Positions 38,563-48,697 of a stretch of DNA of 64,000 nt are shown here, one piece after another. The stretch's first letter is position 1; each line of letters opens with the position of its first letter. Origin of the DNA: Candidatus Zixiibacteriota bacterium (GTDB lineage Bacteria > Zixibacteria > MSB-5A5 > GN15 > FEB-12); assembly GCA_024280215.1 (NCBI GenBank), contig JAJRQO010000034.1, positions 86,094 through 150,093 on the forward strand. Direction: 5' to 3'. The notes beneath the pieces are model-generated. The model was not told where the DNA came from and did no database searches. It saw only the letters and a list, made by a program, of their open reading frames with translations. The position numbers and the translations under genes were made by a program.

Positions 38563-39953
38563 TGGGACTATTTCAAGGACTCGAAATTGGTCGCAGAGCT
38601 TTGCTTACAAGCCAGATGTCATTACAAACTATTGGACATAATATTTCCAACGTAAATACACCGGGTTATTCAAGACAAAGAGTTAATATTGCAAGTTCAA
38701 CGCCAATAAGTAATACAATCGGGTCAATAGGTTCTGGTGTTCAGGCAACAGAAATTGTACAAATTCGGGATCTCTTTTTGGGTAATCAGTTTAGGCAAGA
38801 GAGTAAATCACTTGGTGAGTGGAGTTACAAAGAAAAAGTGCTTTCACAAGTAGAATCTGTTTTTAATGAACCAAGTAATCAAACTCTTTCAAATAAAATG
38901 ACTGACTTTTGGGATGCATGGGATACCTTTTCACAATTTCCCGATGATCCTACCTCAAGAAATGGATTAGTTAGTTCTACATCAACAATGTTAAACTCAT
39001 TTCATAAATTATCAAATGATGTTGAAAGTTTAAGAAAATCTATCGATGCTGATATGAATAATTATACTAATGAGATTAATCGTCTTACTGGAGAAGTAGC
39101 CAGATTAAATCTGCAAATCAAATCACTTGAAGTTGGTGGTGTGACAGCCAATGATTTACGTGATAATCGAGATTTGATTTTAGATAATCTATCGTCACTT
39201 GTAGATATCAATACAAATGAAAATCAAAATGGTGATATGGTCGTCTATATCGGTTCGATGTCAGTTGTCAACGGTGGAGATGCTATAAATATTGAAGCAA
39301 AAGTTGCTAATGTAAATGGTAAGCCTACTCATAAACTTGTATGGGAAGGAACAGATGTTGAATTAAATAATACTGCTGGGCAACTTAAAGCCCTGATTGA
39401 AAGTCGTGATGTAATCATTCCCAAATATGTAGAAAAACTTGATACCTTAGCGGCAACAATGGTTGAACAAGTAAATGCGATTCACAGACAAGGTACTACT
39501 AAGGATGGACAGACAGGTATTGATTTTTTTGATCCATCAAAAACAACAGCTGAAACAATTTCAGTTAATCCAGTCATTCTTGCCGATTCTGGATATAGCC
39601 TTATCGTGGCTGGTGAGGGAGAAGCAAGTGATGGTCGGTTTGCAGCACAAATTGCCAAGTTAAGTAATACAAATGTTTTAAATAATGACTCCACTTCACT
39701 TAATGATTTCTATAATTCAATCATTGGAGCTGTCGGTGTTGAAGCACACGAAGCAACTTCATTTGCGGCAAATTATGAACTCTTAGTGCAACAAGTAGAA
39801 TTTGCTAAAGAATCTGTTCAAGGAGTTTCCCTTGATGAAGAAATGACAAACATGATAAAATATCAACACGCCTATGATGCCGCTGCTCGAGTAATTACAA
39901 CTATGGATCAAGCTCTCGACACAGTTTTATCGATGGGAGTTGTTGGGAGATAA
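38562..39953 (+). CDS. flgK: flagellar hook-associated protein FlgK
   Basis: TIGHNISNVNTPGYSRQRVN, NMIKYQHAYDAAARVITTMDQALDTVL. Confidence 0.95.
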   Translation: MGLFQGLEIGRRALLTSQMSLQTIGHNISNVNTPGYSRQRVNIASSTPISNTIGSIGSGVQATEIVQIRDLFLGNQFRQESKSLGEWSYKEKVLSQVESVFNEPSNQTLSNKMTDFWDAWDTFSQFPDDPTSRNGLVSSTSTMLNSFHKLSNDVESLRKSIDADMNNYTNEINRLTGEVARLNLQIKSLEVGGVTANDLRDNRDLILDNLSSLVDINTNENQNGDMVVYIGSMSVVNGGDAINIEAKVANVNGKPTHKLVWEGTDVELNNTAGQLKALIESRDVIIPKYVEKLDTLAATMVEQVNAIHRQGTTKDGQTGIDFFDPSKTTAETISVNPVILADSGYSLIVAGEGEASDGRFAAQIAKLSNTNVLNNDSTSLNDFYNSIIGAVGVEAHEATSFAANYELLVQQVEFAKESVQGVSLDEEMTNMIKYQHAYDAAARVITTMDQALDTVLSMGVVGR

Positions 39954-39990
39954 TATCAATAGTAGATAAACAATTAACATATAGCATAAG

Positions 39991-40004
39991 AACCAAGGAG
40001 GGTT
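39991..40004 (+). promoter_or_regulatory. possible CsrA-type GGA hairpin over the csrA Shine-Dalgarno
   Basis: AACC-AAGGAG-GGTT. Confidence 0.35.
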
Positions 40005-40008
40005 TAAC

Positions 40009-40326
40009 GTGCTGATTTTAACAAGGAAGTTAGGTGAATCGATTAATATCGGAGAAGATATTAAAATCTCGGTATTAGGGATTCATGGAAGACAAGTAAG
40101 AATCGGAATTGATGCTCCGATGAATGTAGTAGTACACCGCGAAGAAATTTATGTTAAGATTCAAGAAGAGAACCGCAAAGCATCAAGTTCTATTTCTAAA
40201 GATTTAAAAGGTATGGTTGACCTTATAAAAAGTAAGATTAAAGGTGAAGAAATCAAACCACCTGCTATCGATTATAAGGACAAGGTGAATAAAAAAGATT
40301 CATCTCAACGAAAACCAAACAATTAA
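40009..40326 (+). CDS. csrA: carbon storage regulator CsrA
   Basis: [51 protein letters not shown] start. Confidence 0.97.
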   Translation: MLILTRKLGESINIGEDIKISVLGIHGRQVRIGIDAPMNVVVHREEIYVKIQEENRKASSSISKDLKGMVDLIKSKIKGEEIKPPAIDYKDKVNKKDSSQRKPNN

Positions 40327-40341
40327 ACAAGCGAGTAAGTT

Positions 40342-42252
40342 ATGCGTGTTACTAATTCAATGATTACCGGAAGAGTTATTTTTAATACTCAAAATTCGTT
40401 AAATCGGTTTTTGAATTTACAAACTCAAATGTCAACTGGTAAAAAAATCAATAAACCGTCTGATGATCCTTTGGGCATCACTCGGGATCTTGAATATCGC
40501 AAAGAGTTGTCAAATAACGCACAGTATCAAAACAATGTGAGTCTTGCTCAGTCTTGGGGTGATACGACCGGTGATGCGTTATATACGATTCAACAACAAA
40601 TTGCGGACGCAAAAGAAATTGCTGTCAATGCTGCCGACGAAACTTATTCGGGTTCTTTTCCAGATGGTATTGAACAATTTATAGACAGTATCTTAACTGC
40701 GGGTAATTCACAACTTTCTGATCGTTATATTTTTTCTGGTTTTAAAACAGACACACCTGCATTACGGGAACATCCGAATGGCATGAGTTTTGAAGGAGAT
40801 AACGGTTCCATTAAATATCAAATTGATTCCTCAGTCGATGTTGGAGTTAATATGGATGGAGCATCAATCTTTTTTAAACAGATTAAAACGCTTGGGGATG
40901 GATTTGATTTAAATACTGCCATAAATGGTAGCACACAACTTGATGACCTCCACGGAGGAAATGGAATAAATCAGACTCCAGGACTTATCCAAATCAGAGA
41001 TGTCAACTTAGGTATCACCGCTACAATAGATTTAAATACTGAGACAAATATAGACCAAGTGTTACTTCAAATAAATAATGATCTTGTTGCCAATGGTATT
41101 ACTAATCTTACTGCACGTATTTCTGATACGAACAATTCTCTAATGTTTGAGTCTACCCCAACAGGAATTATTTCAGGTGATACTCCATTAGATAATATCA
41201 ATAGTGGTACTGGGGTTAACATGAACGAAAGTCAGATAAGGGTAACCGACGGTGCTGGGATTGATGTTAAAATTGATTTAGAATCCGCAAGAACAATTGA
41301 TGAAGTAATCACTGAATTTAACTCCCAAATGATGACTGCTGGAGTATTTAATGTGACGATGGGAATTAATGCTGCGGGAACAGGACTTGAAATCAATGAT
41401 ACAAATGGTGTTCCATTAAATTTAAAAATTGAAGATCTAAATGTAAAAAGTAATCTGGCTGGTCAACTTGGTATTCTCGGAACTATAGATCCATCATTAA
41501 CAGGCAAAGATTTAAATCCGCAAGTACATTTTGCCATTGAAGAATTTGGCGGCGGTACTACTGCTGAAGATTTAGGAATCTTAGATGAATTCAATTCTGA
41601 TTTTATTGGCAATGATTTAGATGCCCAACTTTTAACATCTGCTAACTTGAATGAATTAAATAACGGACTTGGTCTTGATTTAGGTGAAATAACTTTGTGG
41701 CAGGGTGGTTCAAATGCGATTATCGATTTAGATAGTCCTTCAATTGTTACTGTTCAGGATATGCTTGATGCTTTCAATAATTCAGGTCTTGATATTACAG
41801 CAACTCTTAATGATACCAATACGGGCATACAAGTTGTCAGTAATGACCTGAACTCATCTTTTACTATTGAAGAAGTTGGTTCTGGAAATACGGCTAAAAG
41901 CTTAGGTATCTATGGCTCATCGGATATGATTGGTTCTATGTATGTGCTAAACAATGCTATGAAAGCTGGTGCACAAGAAGAGGTTGGTCTGATGTTAGAA
42001 AATATGGATTTAGCCCATGACCAGGCTTTGAATTATGGAGCAATAAATAGTTCAAAAAGCGTAAGATTAGAAAATACGTCGAACAGGCTTTATGCCCAAG
42101 AGTTTATGTTTACAGCGCGACTTTCAGATCTTGAAGATGCCGACCTTACAAAAGTTATTACAGATTTATCTATATATGAAAATAATTATCAAGCGGCTCT
42201 TATGGCGTCGGCGAAATTAATTCAACCCTCACTATTGAACTTTTTAAGATAG
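40342..42252 (+). CDS. flgL: flagellar hook-associated protein FlgL
   Basis: FLNLQTQMSTGKKINKPSDDPLGITRDLEYR; flagellin-like C-terminus. Confidence 0.92.
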   Translation: MRVTNSMITGRVIFNTQNSLNRFLNLQTQMSTGKKINKPSDDPLGITRDLEYRKELSNNAQYQNNVSLAQSWGDTTGDALYTIQQQIADAKEIAVNAADETYSGSFPDGIEQFIDSILTAGNSQLSDRYIFSGFKTDTPALREHPNGMSFEGDNGSIKYQIDSSVDVGVNMDGASIFFKQIKTLGDGFDLNTAINGSTQLDDLHGGNGINQTPGLIQIRDVNLGITATIDLNTETNIDQVLLQINNDLVANGITNLTARISDTNNSLMFESTPTGIISGDTPLDNINSGTGVNMNESQIRVTDGAGIDVKIDLESARTIDEVITEFNSQMMTAGVFNVTMGINAAGTGLEINDTNGVPLNLKIEDLNVKSNLAGQLGILGTIDPSLTGKDLNPQVHFAIEEFGGGTTAEDLGILDEFNSDFIGNDLDAQLLTSANLNELNNGLGLDLGEITLWQGGSNAIIDLDSPSIVTVQDMLDAFNNSGLDITATLNDTNTGIQVVSNDLNSSFTIEEVGSGNTAKSLGIYGSSDMIGSMYVLNNAMKAGAQEEVGLMLENMDLAHDQALNYGAINSSKSVRLENTSNRLYAQEFMFTARLSDLEDADLTKVITDLSIYENNYQAALMASAKLIQPSLLNFLR

Positions 42253-42274
42253 AAGATATAAAGGAAATAGATGT

Positions 42275-42751
42275 ATGATTGTACAAAGTTTACGATTAGG
42301 TGACATTGAAGTCTCTGACGACAAAATTATAACTATGGAAAGACCTGTATTAGGTTTTGAAAAGTTTAAAAAGTTTTGTCTTATTGAAGTTGATGAACTC
42401 AAACCATTTTTATGGTTACAATCGATTGATGAACCAGAAATTTCATTTTTGGTAGTCAATCCTCGGTTGTTCATAACAGATTATAAAATCGAAATCAATT
42501 CAAAAGAAATTGCTGAATTGAAAATCGATGATGTTACATCTGTTGAAACGTATGTTGTTGTTACTCTGGCAGAAATTCCAGAAGATATCACTGCCAATAT
42601 GCAAGGTCCGATTTTAATCAATACAGAAAATAATCTCGGCAAACAACTTGTATTAGTCAATACTGACTACAATGTAAAGTACCATTTTATGAAGTACATA
42701 AAACCAAGTGAAGATGTAACCAAAAAAGAAGCAGTTGTAACGACGGTCTAA
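42275..42751 (+). CDS. fliW: flagellar assembly factor FliW
   Basis: GFEKFKKFCLIEVDELKPFLWLQSIDEPEISFLVVNP. Confidence 0.93.
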   Translation: MIVQSLRLGDIEVSDDKIITMERPVLGFEKFKKFCLIEVDELKPFLWLQSIDEPEISFLVVNPRLFITDYKIEINSKEIAELKIDDVTSVETYVVVTLAEIPEDITANMQGPILINTENNLGKQLVLVNTDYNVKYHFMKYIKPSEDVTKKEAVVTTV

Positions 42752-42817
42752 GTATTTGGACATGTTGCAATTATTAAACTGAGGTTTAAAGAATCAGTGC
42801 AACTAAATTAAAGGTGT

Positions 42818-43780
42818 ATGATGACTGATAAAAAGAAAAATGCTATCTTGGATAAAGCATCTAAGATGTATCTGGAGTACGAATATAAGAATCTTTTTGA
42901 GTACTTAAATGCTTGTAAAGGACAGTTTCAAATAGATACAAAGAGAGAAAACAAAAAGTTCAATCATCTATTTGCCTTAGTAGATGCCTTTCAGAATAAT
43001 TTATCTGATGCGGAAGAACTTTGTAATGAATGTATTAAAGTCGAACCAAAAGAGATTGACTACTATTTTGTTTTAAGTTATGTGTTCTTGAAATTGCGTG
43101 AATATGACAAGGTTCTGACAAATACAAAATACTATCTTATAAATCATAAAAATAAGAAAATCGGAAATTTGAGTCATACATATTCAAAGCATTTCAAATG
43201 CCAAATATACTCTTTTATTGGTACTGCTCAAGCCGAAATAGGAAACTATGAAGAAGCGGTCACTCAATTTTTAAAAGCTATCAAAACTGAAAAAGAAAAT
43301 CAATTACCATATTTACAGTTAGTCAATTTATATCTACATACAAACGAATATAGCCAAGCGGAACAATTAATTCAAAAAGGTATCAAGAACTGTAATCAAA
43401 TTCAGGAACTTCGATTACTTGAAAAATCTTTAGAAATTTCACAACAATCTCCAACGCTTAATCAATTCAAGTTTGATGTGGAATTTTCAGAGATTGATCA
43501 ATTGAACCCAAATTCTCAAGATTATGCTACACTTACGATTTTAGCCGATACCTATAAAAATGACAAAAAGTATGAAAAAGCATTACAGATATACGAAGTT
43601 TTACTCCATGTTGAGCCGAATAATGAGCGACTATTGTTTTCACTATCTGAGTGCTATCTAATTATGGGACATGAAGATTCAGCCATTATTGGCTTTGAGA
43701 GAGTACTGGCATTAGCCCCAGGTCATAAGTTTGCCCAAGAGCAGTTAGACCGTTATAAAAAGGCTGAATTTGTAAATTGA
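42818..43780 (+). CDS. TPR-repeat protein
   Basis: Several TPR-like units (IGTAQAEIGNYEEAVTQFLKAIK, YEKALQIYEVLLHVEPNNERLLFSLSECYL). Confidence 0.8.
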   Translation: MMTDKKKNAILDKASKMYLEYEYKNLFEYLNACKGQFQIDTKRENKKFNHLFALVDAFQNNLSDAEELCNECIKVEPKEIDYYFVLSYVFLKLREYDKVLTNTKYYLINHKNKKIGNLSHTYSKHFKCQIYSFIGTAQAEIGNYEEAVTQFLKAIKTEKENQLPYLQLVNLYLHTNEYSQAEQLIQKGIKNCNQIQELRLLEKSLEISQQSPTLNQFKFDVEFSEIDQLNPNSQDYATLTILADTYKNDKKYEKALQIYEVLLHVEPNNERLLFSLSECYLIMGHEDSAIIGFERVLALAPGHKFAQEQLDRYKKAEFVN

Positions 43781-43818
43781 GGGAAATAAAAGGTATGAGA
43801 AACTCTATATTTTTTAGT

Positions 43819-43845
43819 TAAAGATGTTCAAAATTTTGTCGATTA
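43819..43845 (+). promoter_or_regulatory. putative sigma28 promoter TAAAGATG-N11-GTCGATTA
   Basis: Partial match to TAAAGTTT-N11-GCCGATAA upstream of flagellin. Confidence 0.5.
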
Positions 43846-44010
43846 AATATGTATGAAAATAGAAGTTTCAATAAATATAATCCTACTGTTAACTCAGGGA
43901 AAGGGTACAACAAATAAGACAGACTAAGGAAATTGGATGATTCTGGAGGTCTTTAAACAACACATTGAAGTGTTTTTGTGTATGAAATTTATAAACTTAA
44001 ATAAGTGAAC

Positions 44011-44026
44011 AGGGTAAGGACACCCT
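44011..44026 (+). promoter_or_regulatory. putative CsrA-binding hairpin 1 in flagellin leader
   Basis: AGGGT-AAGGAC-ACCCT, GGA in hexaloop. Confidence 0.65.
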
Positions 44027-44031
44027 AAAAA

Positions 44032-44048
44032 ATATCCAAGGAGGATAT
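44032..44048 (+). promoter_or_regulatory. putative CsrA-binding hairpin 2 enclosing the flagellin Shine-Dalgarno
   Basis: ATATCC-AAGGA-GGATAT, overlaps SD AAGGAGG. Confidence 0.65.
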
Positions 44049-44052
44049 ACAC

Positions 44053-46233
44053 ATGGCACTAAGCATAAATCACAACATGGCTGCAATGAATGCACAAAGA
44101 AACTTGTTGAACACAAACGAAGAATTAAACAAATCAATGCAACGTTTGTCTTCAGGTTTTAGAATTAACCAAGGTTCTGACGATCCAGCTGGATTAGTTA
44201 TTTCAGAACAGTTCCGTGCTCAAATTGCTGGCCTAAACTCAGCAATTGGTAACTCAGAAGGTTCTATCTCAATGGTTCAAACTGCTGAGGGTGCAATTAC
44301 TGAAATTAACAATCTCTTAATCTCTATGAGAGAATTAGCAATTCACGCTGCAAACGAAGGCTTCAATGATTCTGACCAGCTCGCTGCTGATCAAGCTGAA
44401 ATTGCCAATGCGATTACTACTATTGATCGTATTGCTGCCAATACTCAATTTGGTACAAAAAAATTGCTCGATGGTTCTAAAGAAAACATCGCAACAATTA
44501 CTTCAGCTGGTACTTCTGGATTAGATGTCAATGCTTCATACTTATCCACAGGTACTCACTCTGTAACAGCTACAAAAACTGCTGATCCATCAGCTACATT
44601 AAATACAGACTCTTTAGGTCTTTCTTTAGCTAATAATGATGGTGATCCATATAACCTTTCTGAAGCTGTTCATAATGTTGATGTTATTCAAGCTTCTGAC
44701 GTTGCTTCCAGAACAACTGATTCTATTGATTTAACAGATGCTTTTGGTAATAACTTAGAATTAGCTGCTGCTGGTTCAGCCGCAACTTTAGCATCTGCTG
44801 CTGTTGTTGGTACTGCTGTCGCAGCAAACGTTGGTGATTACACATTTTCTTTTAATTATCAGGAAAATGGCGAATCTCCAACAGGTAACCAAGAAGTTAC
44901 TATTGCTGTTGCAATTGGTGATACTACTTCATCAATCGCTACAAAATTGAATACTGCTATTAACTTGAATGCTGACTTACAGGGTAAGATTACAGCTTCT
45001 GGTGCTGATGGTGCTGCTTTAGATATCACAGCAACTAACCAAGGTGCTCAATATTCTGTTAGTACTGAAGCTTCTACTACAACAGCTACTACATCATTAC
45101 TTTCTTTTACAGCTGGTTCTGACCGTGGTGCTTCTGTAAACGTCTTGAATATGACAGCTAACACAGCTGCTAACGCATCTGTTACTTCTGCTGTTACTAT
45201 TGGTGCTGCAACATATTCCGATATGTCAACATTAACAGCTGCTTTCAATACAGCTTTAGACACTGCCTTTGGTGATGTTGACGCTGTAGCTGGAACTCAG
45301 GATGTTTTTGCTGAAGTTACTAACACAAATCAAATCAATATTCATACAAGAGATGAAGGCTCAAGCTATTCATTACAAATTAATGAGCTAAACTCTAATA
45401 CAAATAATGCTCGTAACGTATTAGGTCTTTCTACTTTTGATTCATCTGCTAATACAGGTGTTGATGCATTAGTTTCTTTCAACAACTATACTAACACTAT
45501 TGATGATGTAAAATATGGTACAGCTGGTGAAGTTACTTTGAAAAACAAAGCTGATGATGACATTACTCAAGGTACTGTTTTAATGACAACACAAACAGCT
45601 CAAAGTGGTGGAATTGAAATTGGTAACTTATTGCTTAATGCAAAAGCTGCTAAATTTGACGTCCGTTTAGACGGTGGACCTGCTTCATCTGTTACAGCTG
45701 GTGTTGACACAGTTATCTTTAATGCTGATCGTTCAGAATCAATGAATATTGCCTACGGATTAACCTCCCAAGGTGGTACTGAAACAATCAACAATACTGA
45801 CCAATCATTAGTATTCCAAATCGGTGCTAACGTTGGTCAAACAGCAAAAATCGGTCTCAGAAACATGTCTGCTTCTTCATTAGGTAATGGCTTATCTGAC
45901 AATGGTAACTTATTCCGTTCACTTGCTGATATTGATGTAACATCTGTTCAAGGTGCTCAAGATGCACAGTCAATTATTGATGCTGCTATTAACGAAGTTT
46001 CCACTACTCGTGGTACTCTTGGTTCATTCCAAAAGAATACTTTGGAATCTAACTTAAGAAACCTTCGTATTGCTGCTCAAAACTTGACCGCTTCTGAAGC
46101 TCAAATCCGTGATACTGATATGGCTTCTGAAATGTCCAATTTCACGAAGTACCAGATTCTATCTCAAGCAGGTACATCTATGCTTGCTCAAGCGAATCAG
46201 GTTCCACAGTCTATCTTGTCACTATTTAGATAG
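44053..46233 (+). CDS. fliC: flagellin (large, 726 aa)
   Basis: N-terminal MALSINHNMAAMNAQRNLLNTNEELNKSMQRLSSGFRIN and C-terminal SMLAQANQVPQSILSLFR; Ala/Thr/Ser-rich centre. Confidence 0.97.
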   Translation: MALSINHNMAAMNAQRNLLNTNEELNKSMQRLSSGFRINQGSDDPAGLVISEQFRAQIAGLNSAIGNSEGSISMVQTAEGAITEINNLLISMRELAIHAANEGFNDSDQLAADQAEIANAITTIDRIAANTQFGTKKLLDGSKENIATITSAGTSGLDVNASYLSTGTHSVTATKTADPSATLNTDSLGLSLANNDGDPYNLSEAVHNVDVIQASDVASRTTDSIDLTDAFGNNLELAAAGSAATLASAAVVGTAVAANVGDYTFSFNYQENGESPTGNQEVTIAVAIGDTTSSIATKLNTAINLNADLQGKITASGADGAALDITATNQGAQYSVSTEASTTTATTSLLSFTAGSDRGASVNVLNMTANTAANASVTSAVTIGAATYSDMSTLTAAFNTALDTAFGDVDAVAGTQDVFAEVTNTNQINIHTRDEGSSYSLQINELNSNTNNARNVLGLSTFDSSANTGVDALVSFNNYTNTIDDVKYGTAGEVTLKNKADDDITQGTVLMTTQTAQSGGIEIGNLLLNAKAAKFDVRLDGGPASSVTAGVDTVIFNADRSESMNIAYGLTSQGGTETINNTDQSLVFQIGANVGQTAKIGLRNMSASSLGNGLSDNGNLFRSLADIDVTSVQGAQDAQSIIDAAINEVSTTRGTLGSFQKNTLESNLRNLRIAAQNLTASEAQIRDTDMASEMSNFTKYQILSQAGTSMLAQANQVPQSILSLFR

Positions 46234-46243
46234 TAATTAATTT

Positions 46244-46270
46244 TCAGGGGAAGCGTAATGCTTCCCCTGA
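46244..46270 (+). terminator. post-flagellin hairpin lacking an immediate U-tract
   Basis: TCAGGGGAAGC-GTAAT-GCTTCCCCTGA, 11-bp perfect stem. Confidence 0.6.
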
Positions 46271-46332
46271 TACTAAACAAATAAAGATTTTTCTTATGAA
46301 GACATTGAAGTCGAAATTTATAGGAGTTACAC

Positions 46333-48669
46333 ATGCCAGGTTCTAATTCTATTGATGGGCTTAGTTCGGGGCTCAATACCACTGAAATCGTTGACTCTAT
46401 CATGCAATTTGAGAGACGTCCTGCGGTCTTGCTTGAAATACAACAAGCCGAAAAGACGGCAATGGTTTCAGCCTTACAAGCACTATCCGCAAAATTTATA
46501 GGTCTTAATACTGCCACTATTCCACTTAATACTGAATCTACTTTTGAACAAGCATCAATTGATATTTCCAATGAAGATGCTCTCTCAGCTACATCCGATG
46601 GAAGAGTTGGTAAAGGTAATTTTGAATTACAGATTTTAGAATTAGCTCGAAACCACCAAGTCGCCTCACAAGGTTTTAACACAAACGATACCTCTCTTTT
46701 TGGAACTGGTACGATTTCTCTTCAGATTGGTGATGATAGTATTAGAGAAATTGAAATTGACGCAGAAAATAATACTCTCTTAGGTGTTAAAGATGCTATT
46801 AATGATGCCAATATGGGAATCACGGCATCAATTATTAATGATGGCACCAATTCAAATGCATTTCGTCTGATTTTGACATCTAATAAAACAGGTAAAGATA
46901 ATGAAATTCAAATGACTTCTACATTAACTGGTGGAACAGAGTCATTTAACTTTTCAACAGCTTCTTTTGATGTCCCAGAAATTCTTTCTTTTGATGAAAC
47001 ATCAACCTCGGCAATTTCACTTGGTATGATTGCATCAAACTCGGGTGCTGAAAATAAAACGTATACATTTACTGTTTCATCTGCGGGAACACAAGTTGTA
47101 GGGTCTGATGTTATTACTTTAGACTGGACAGATGGAACAAATACAGGTTCAATAGTAGTAACACAGGCTGATTTTGACGTTGAACTTGTTGGGGCTGGCT
47201 CCAACGGACTTTCATTGTCACTTGCTGCTGGTACGCTCAATGAAGGGGACACGTTTCAAGTAAATTCGTTCGCACCATTGTTACAACAAGCATCCGATGC
47301 AAAAATTGCTTTTGGGGCAGGTGGTGGGGGTGGTTCTCCGATTATTATTTCATCTGATACAAATGTCTTTAAAGATATTATTGAAAATGTAGATATCACC
47401 GTTCATCAAATTAGCCAAGCTGGTGAGTCTGTTTCAATCAAAACTGATATTGATACTGGAGCCATAAAGACTAAAATTGAAGGATTTATTAAAGCGTATA
47501 ACTCTCTTGTCGAATATGTTGATGACCAAAATAAATATACCGAAGATACTGAAGAAGCACCTCCACTTTTTGGTGATACCACTGTTTGGTCGGTGTCAAA
47601 TACACTTCGGAGAAATGTTACTTCTACAATTGCTGGAATTGATTCAAAATTTAACCAAATGTATGCTATTGGAATTCGCTCCAAAGGTGATGGGAAATTG
47701 GCAATTGTCGATAGCTCGGCATTAGATAAAGCTCTTGAAGAAAATCTCGATGATGTTATCAAGATGTTTGTTGATTCTGCCAACTCAAGCAATAATGGGA
47801 TTTCGTTTTTGAATTCTTCTGATAAGACAAGAAGCAATGTTGAATTTACGGTTGATATTACTCAAGCAGCAACTCATGGTGCATACGAAGGGTCTCAACT
47901 TACAAATTTATCAACGAACGCTATTACACTTGACAATACTAATAATAAAATGCAATTAAAAGTTGACGGACTTATTTCTGATGAAATAGTTCTCGCTGAA
48001 AAAACATATAATTCTTCTGATGAACTGGTACTTGAAATACAAAACAAAATCAATGCAGACCCTAAATTAGGAACTCATAGTCCGATTGTTGAATGGGTCG
48101 ACAATGAAGATGGTACAGGGTTTATAAAAATTTCATCGCCTACATTCGGTGGATTTTCTAAAATTGAATTCAGTAATTCAATCGGAAATACTGCTTACTC
48201 AACTTTAGGACTTGCTACTGGTACTGCTATTGAAGGATTGGATGTAGAGGGAACTATCAATGGAGAAGAAGCAGAAGGTGCTGGGCAAGTTTTAAAAGGT
48301 ATTGAAGGAAACGAATATACGGAAGGACTTGAACTCAAAGTAGAATTAGAAGAGGCAGATTTAGCTAATGGTTTTGAAGGTACTCTCGAAGTTGTAAAGG
48401 GCTTCGCTGCCAAGCAAGTCGACATGATTGATTCGCTTACAAAATCTGAGACAGGTCTTTTTGAACGAAAAATTGCATCGATTCAAAATCAAGTTGATTA
48501 CCTTGGAGAAAGAGTTGAGCAGATTGATAGCATACTTGCCCTAAGAAGAGATTCTCTATTTTTGAAGTTCTTCGAAATGGAGTCAGCCCTTTCATCTTTA
48601 AATGCAACTGGAAGCTTTCTTACAACACAGTTGGCATCATTAGATAATAATTGGAATTTTAATAATTAA
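46333..48669 (+). CDS. fliD: flagellar filament cap protein FliD
   Basis: IDGLSSGLNTTEIVDSIMQFERRP; C-terminal coiled coil. Confidence 0.93.
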   Translation: MPGSNSIDGLSSGLNTTEIVDSIMQFERRPAVLLEIQQAEKTAMVSALQALSAKFIGLNTATIPLNTESTFEQASIDISNEDALSATSDGRVGKGNFELQILELARNHQVASQGFNTNDTSLFGTGTISLQIGDDSIREIEIDAENNTLLGVKDAINDANMGITASIINDGTNSNAFRLILTSNKTGKDNEIQMTSTLTGGTESFNFSTASFDVPEILSFDETSTSAISLGMIASNSGAENKTYTFTVSSAGTQVVGSDVITLDWTDGTNTGSIVVTQADFDVELVGAGSNGLSLSLAAGTLNEGDTFQVNSFAPLLQQASDAKIAFGAGGGGGSPIIISSDTNVFKDIIENVDITVHQISQAGESVSIKTDIDTGAIKTKIEGFIKAYNSLVEYVDDQNKYTEDTEEAPPLFGDTTVWSVSNTLRRNVTSTIAGIDSKFNQMYAIGIRSKGDGKLAIVDSSALDKALEENLDDVIKMFVDSANSSNNGISFLNSSDKTRSNVEFTVDITQAATHGAYEGSQLTNLSTNAITLDNTNNKMQLKVDGLISDEIVLAEKTYNSSDELVLEIQNKINADPKLGTHSPIVEWVDNEDGTGFIKISSPTFGGFSKIEFSNSIGNTAYSTLGLATGTAIEGLDVEGTINGEEAEGAGQVLKGIEGNEYTEGLELKVELEEADLANGFEGTLEVVKGFAAKQVDMIDSLTKSETGLFERKIASIQNQVDYLGERVEQIDSILALRRDSLFLKFFEMESALSSLNATGSFLTTQLASLDNNWNFNN

Positions 48670-48697
48670 TTTATAAAAGATTGGAAAATTAAAGCTC

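Noticed and set aside
47406-47837. 143-aa minus ORF inside fliD
   Set aside because: Antisense shadow ORF; no SD or domain.
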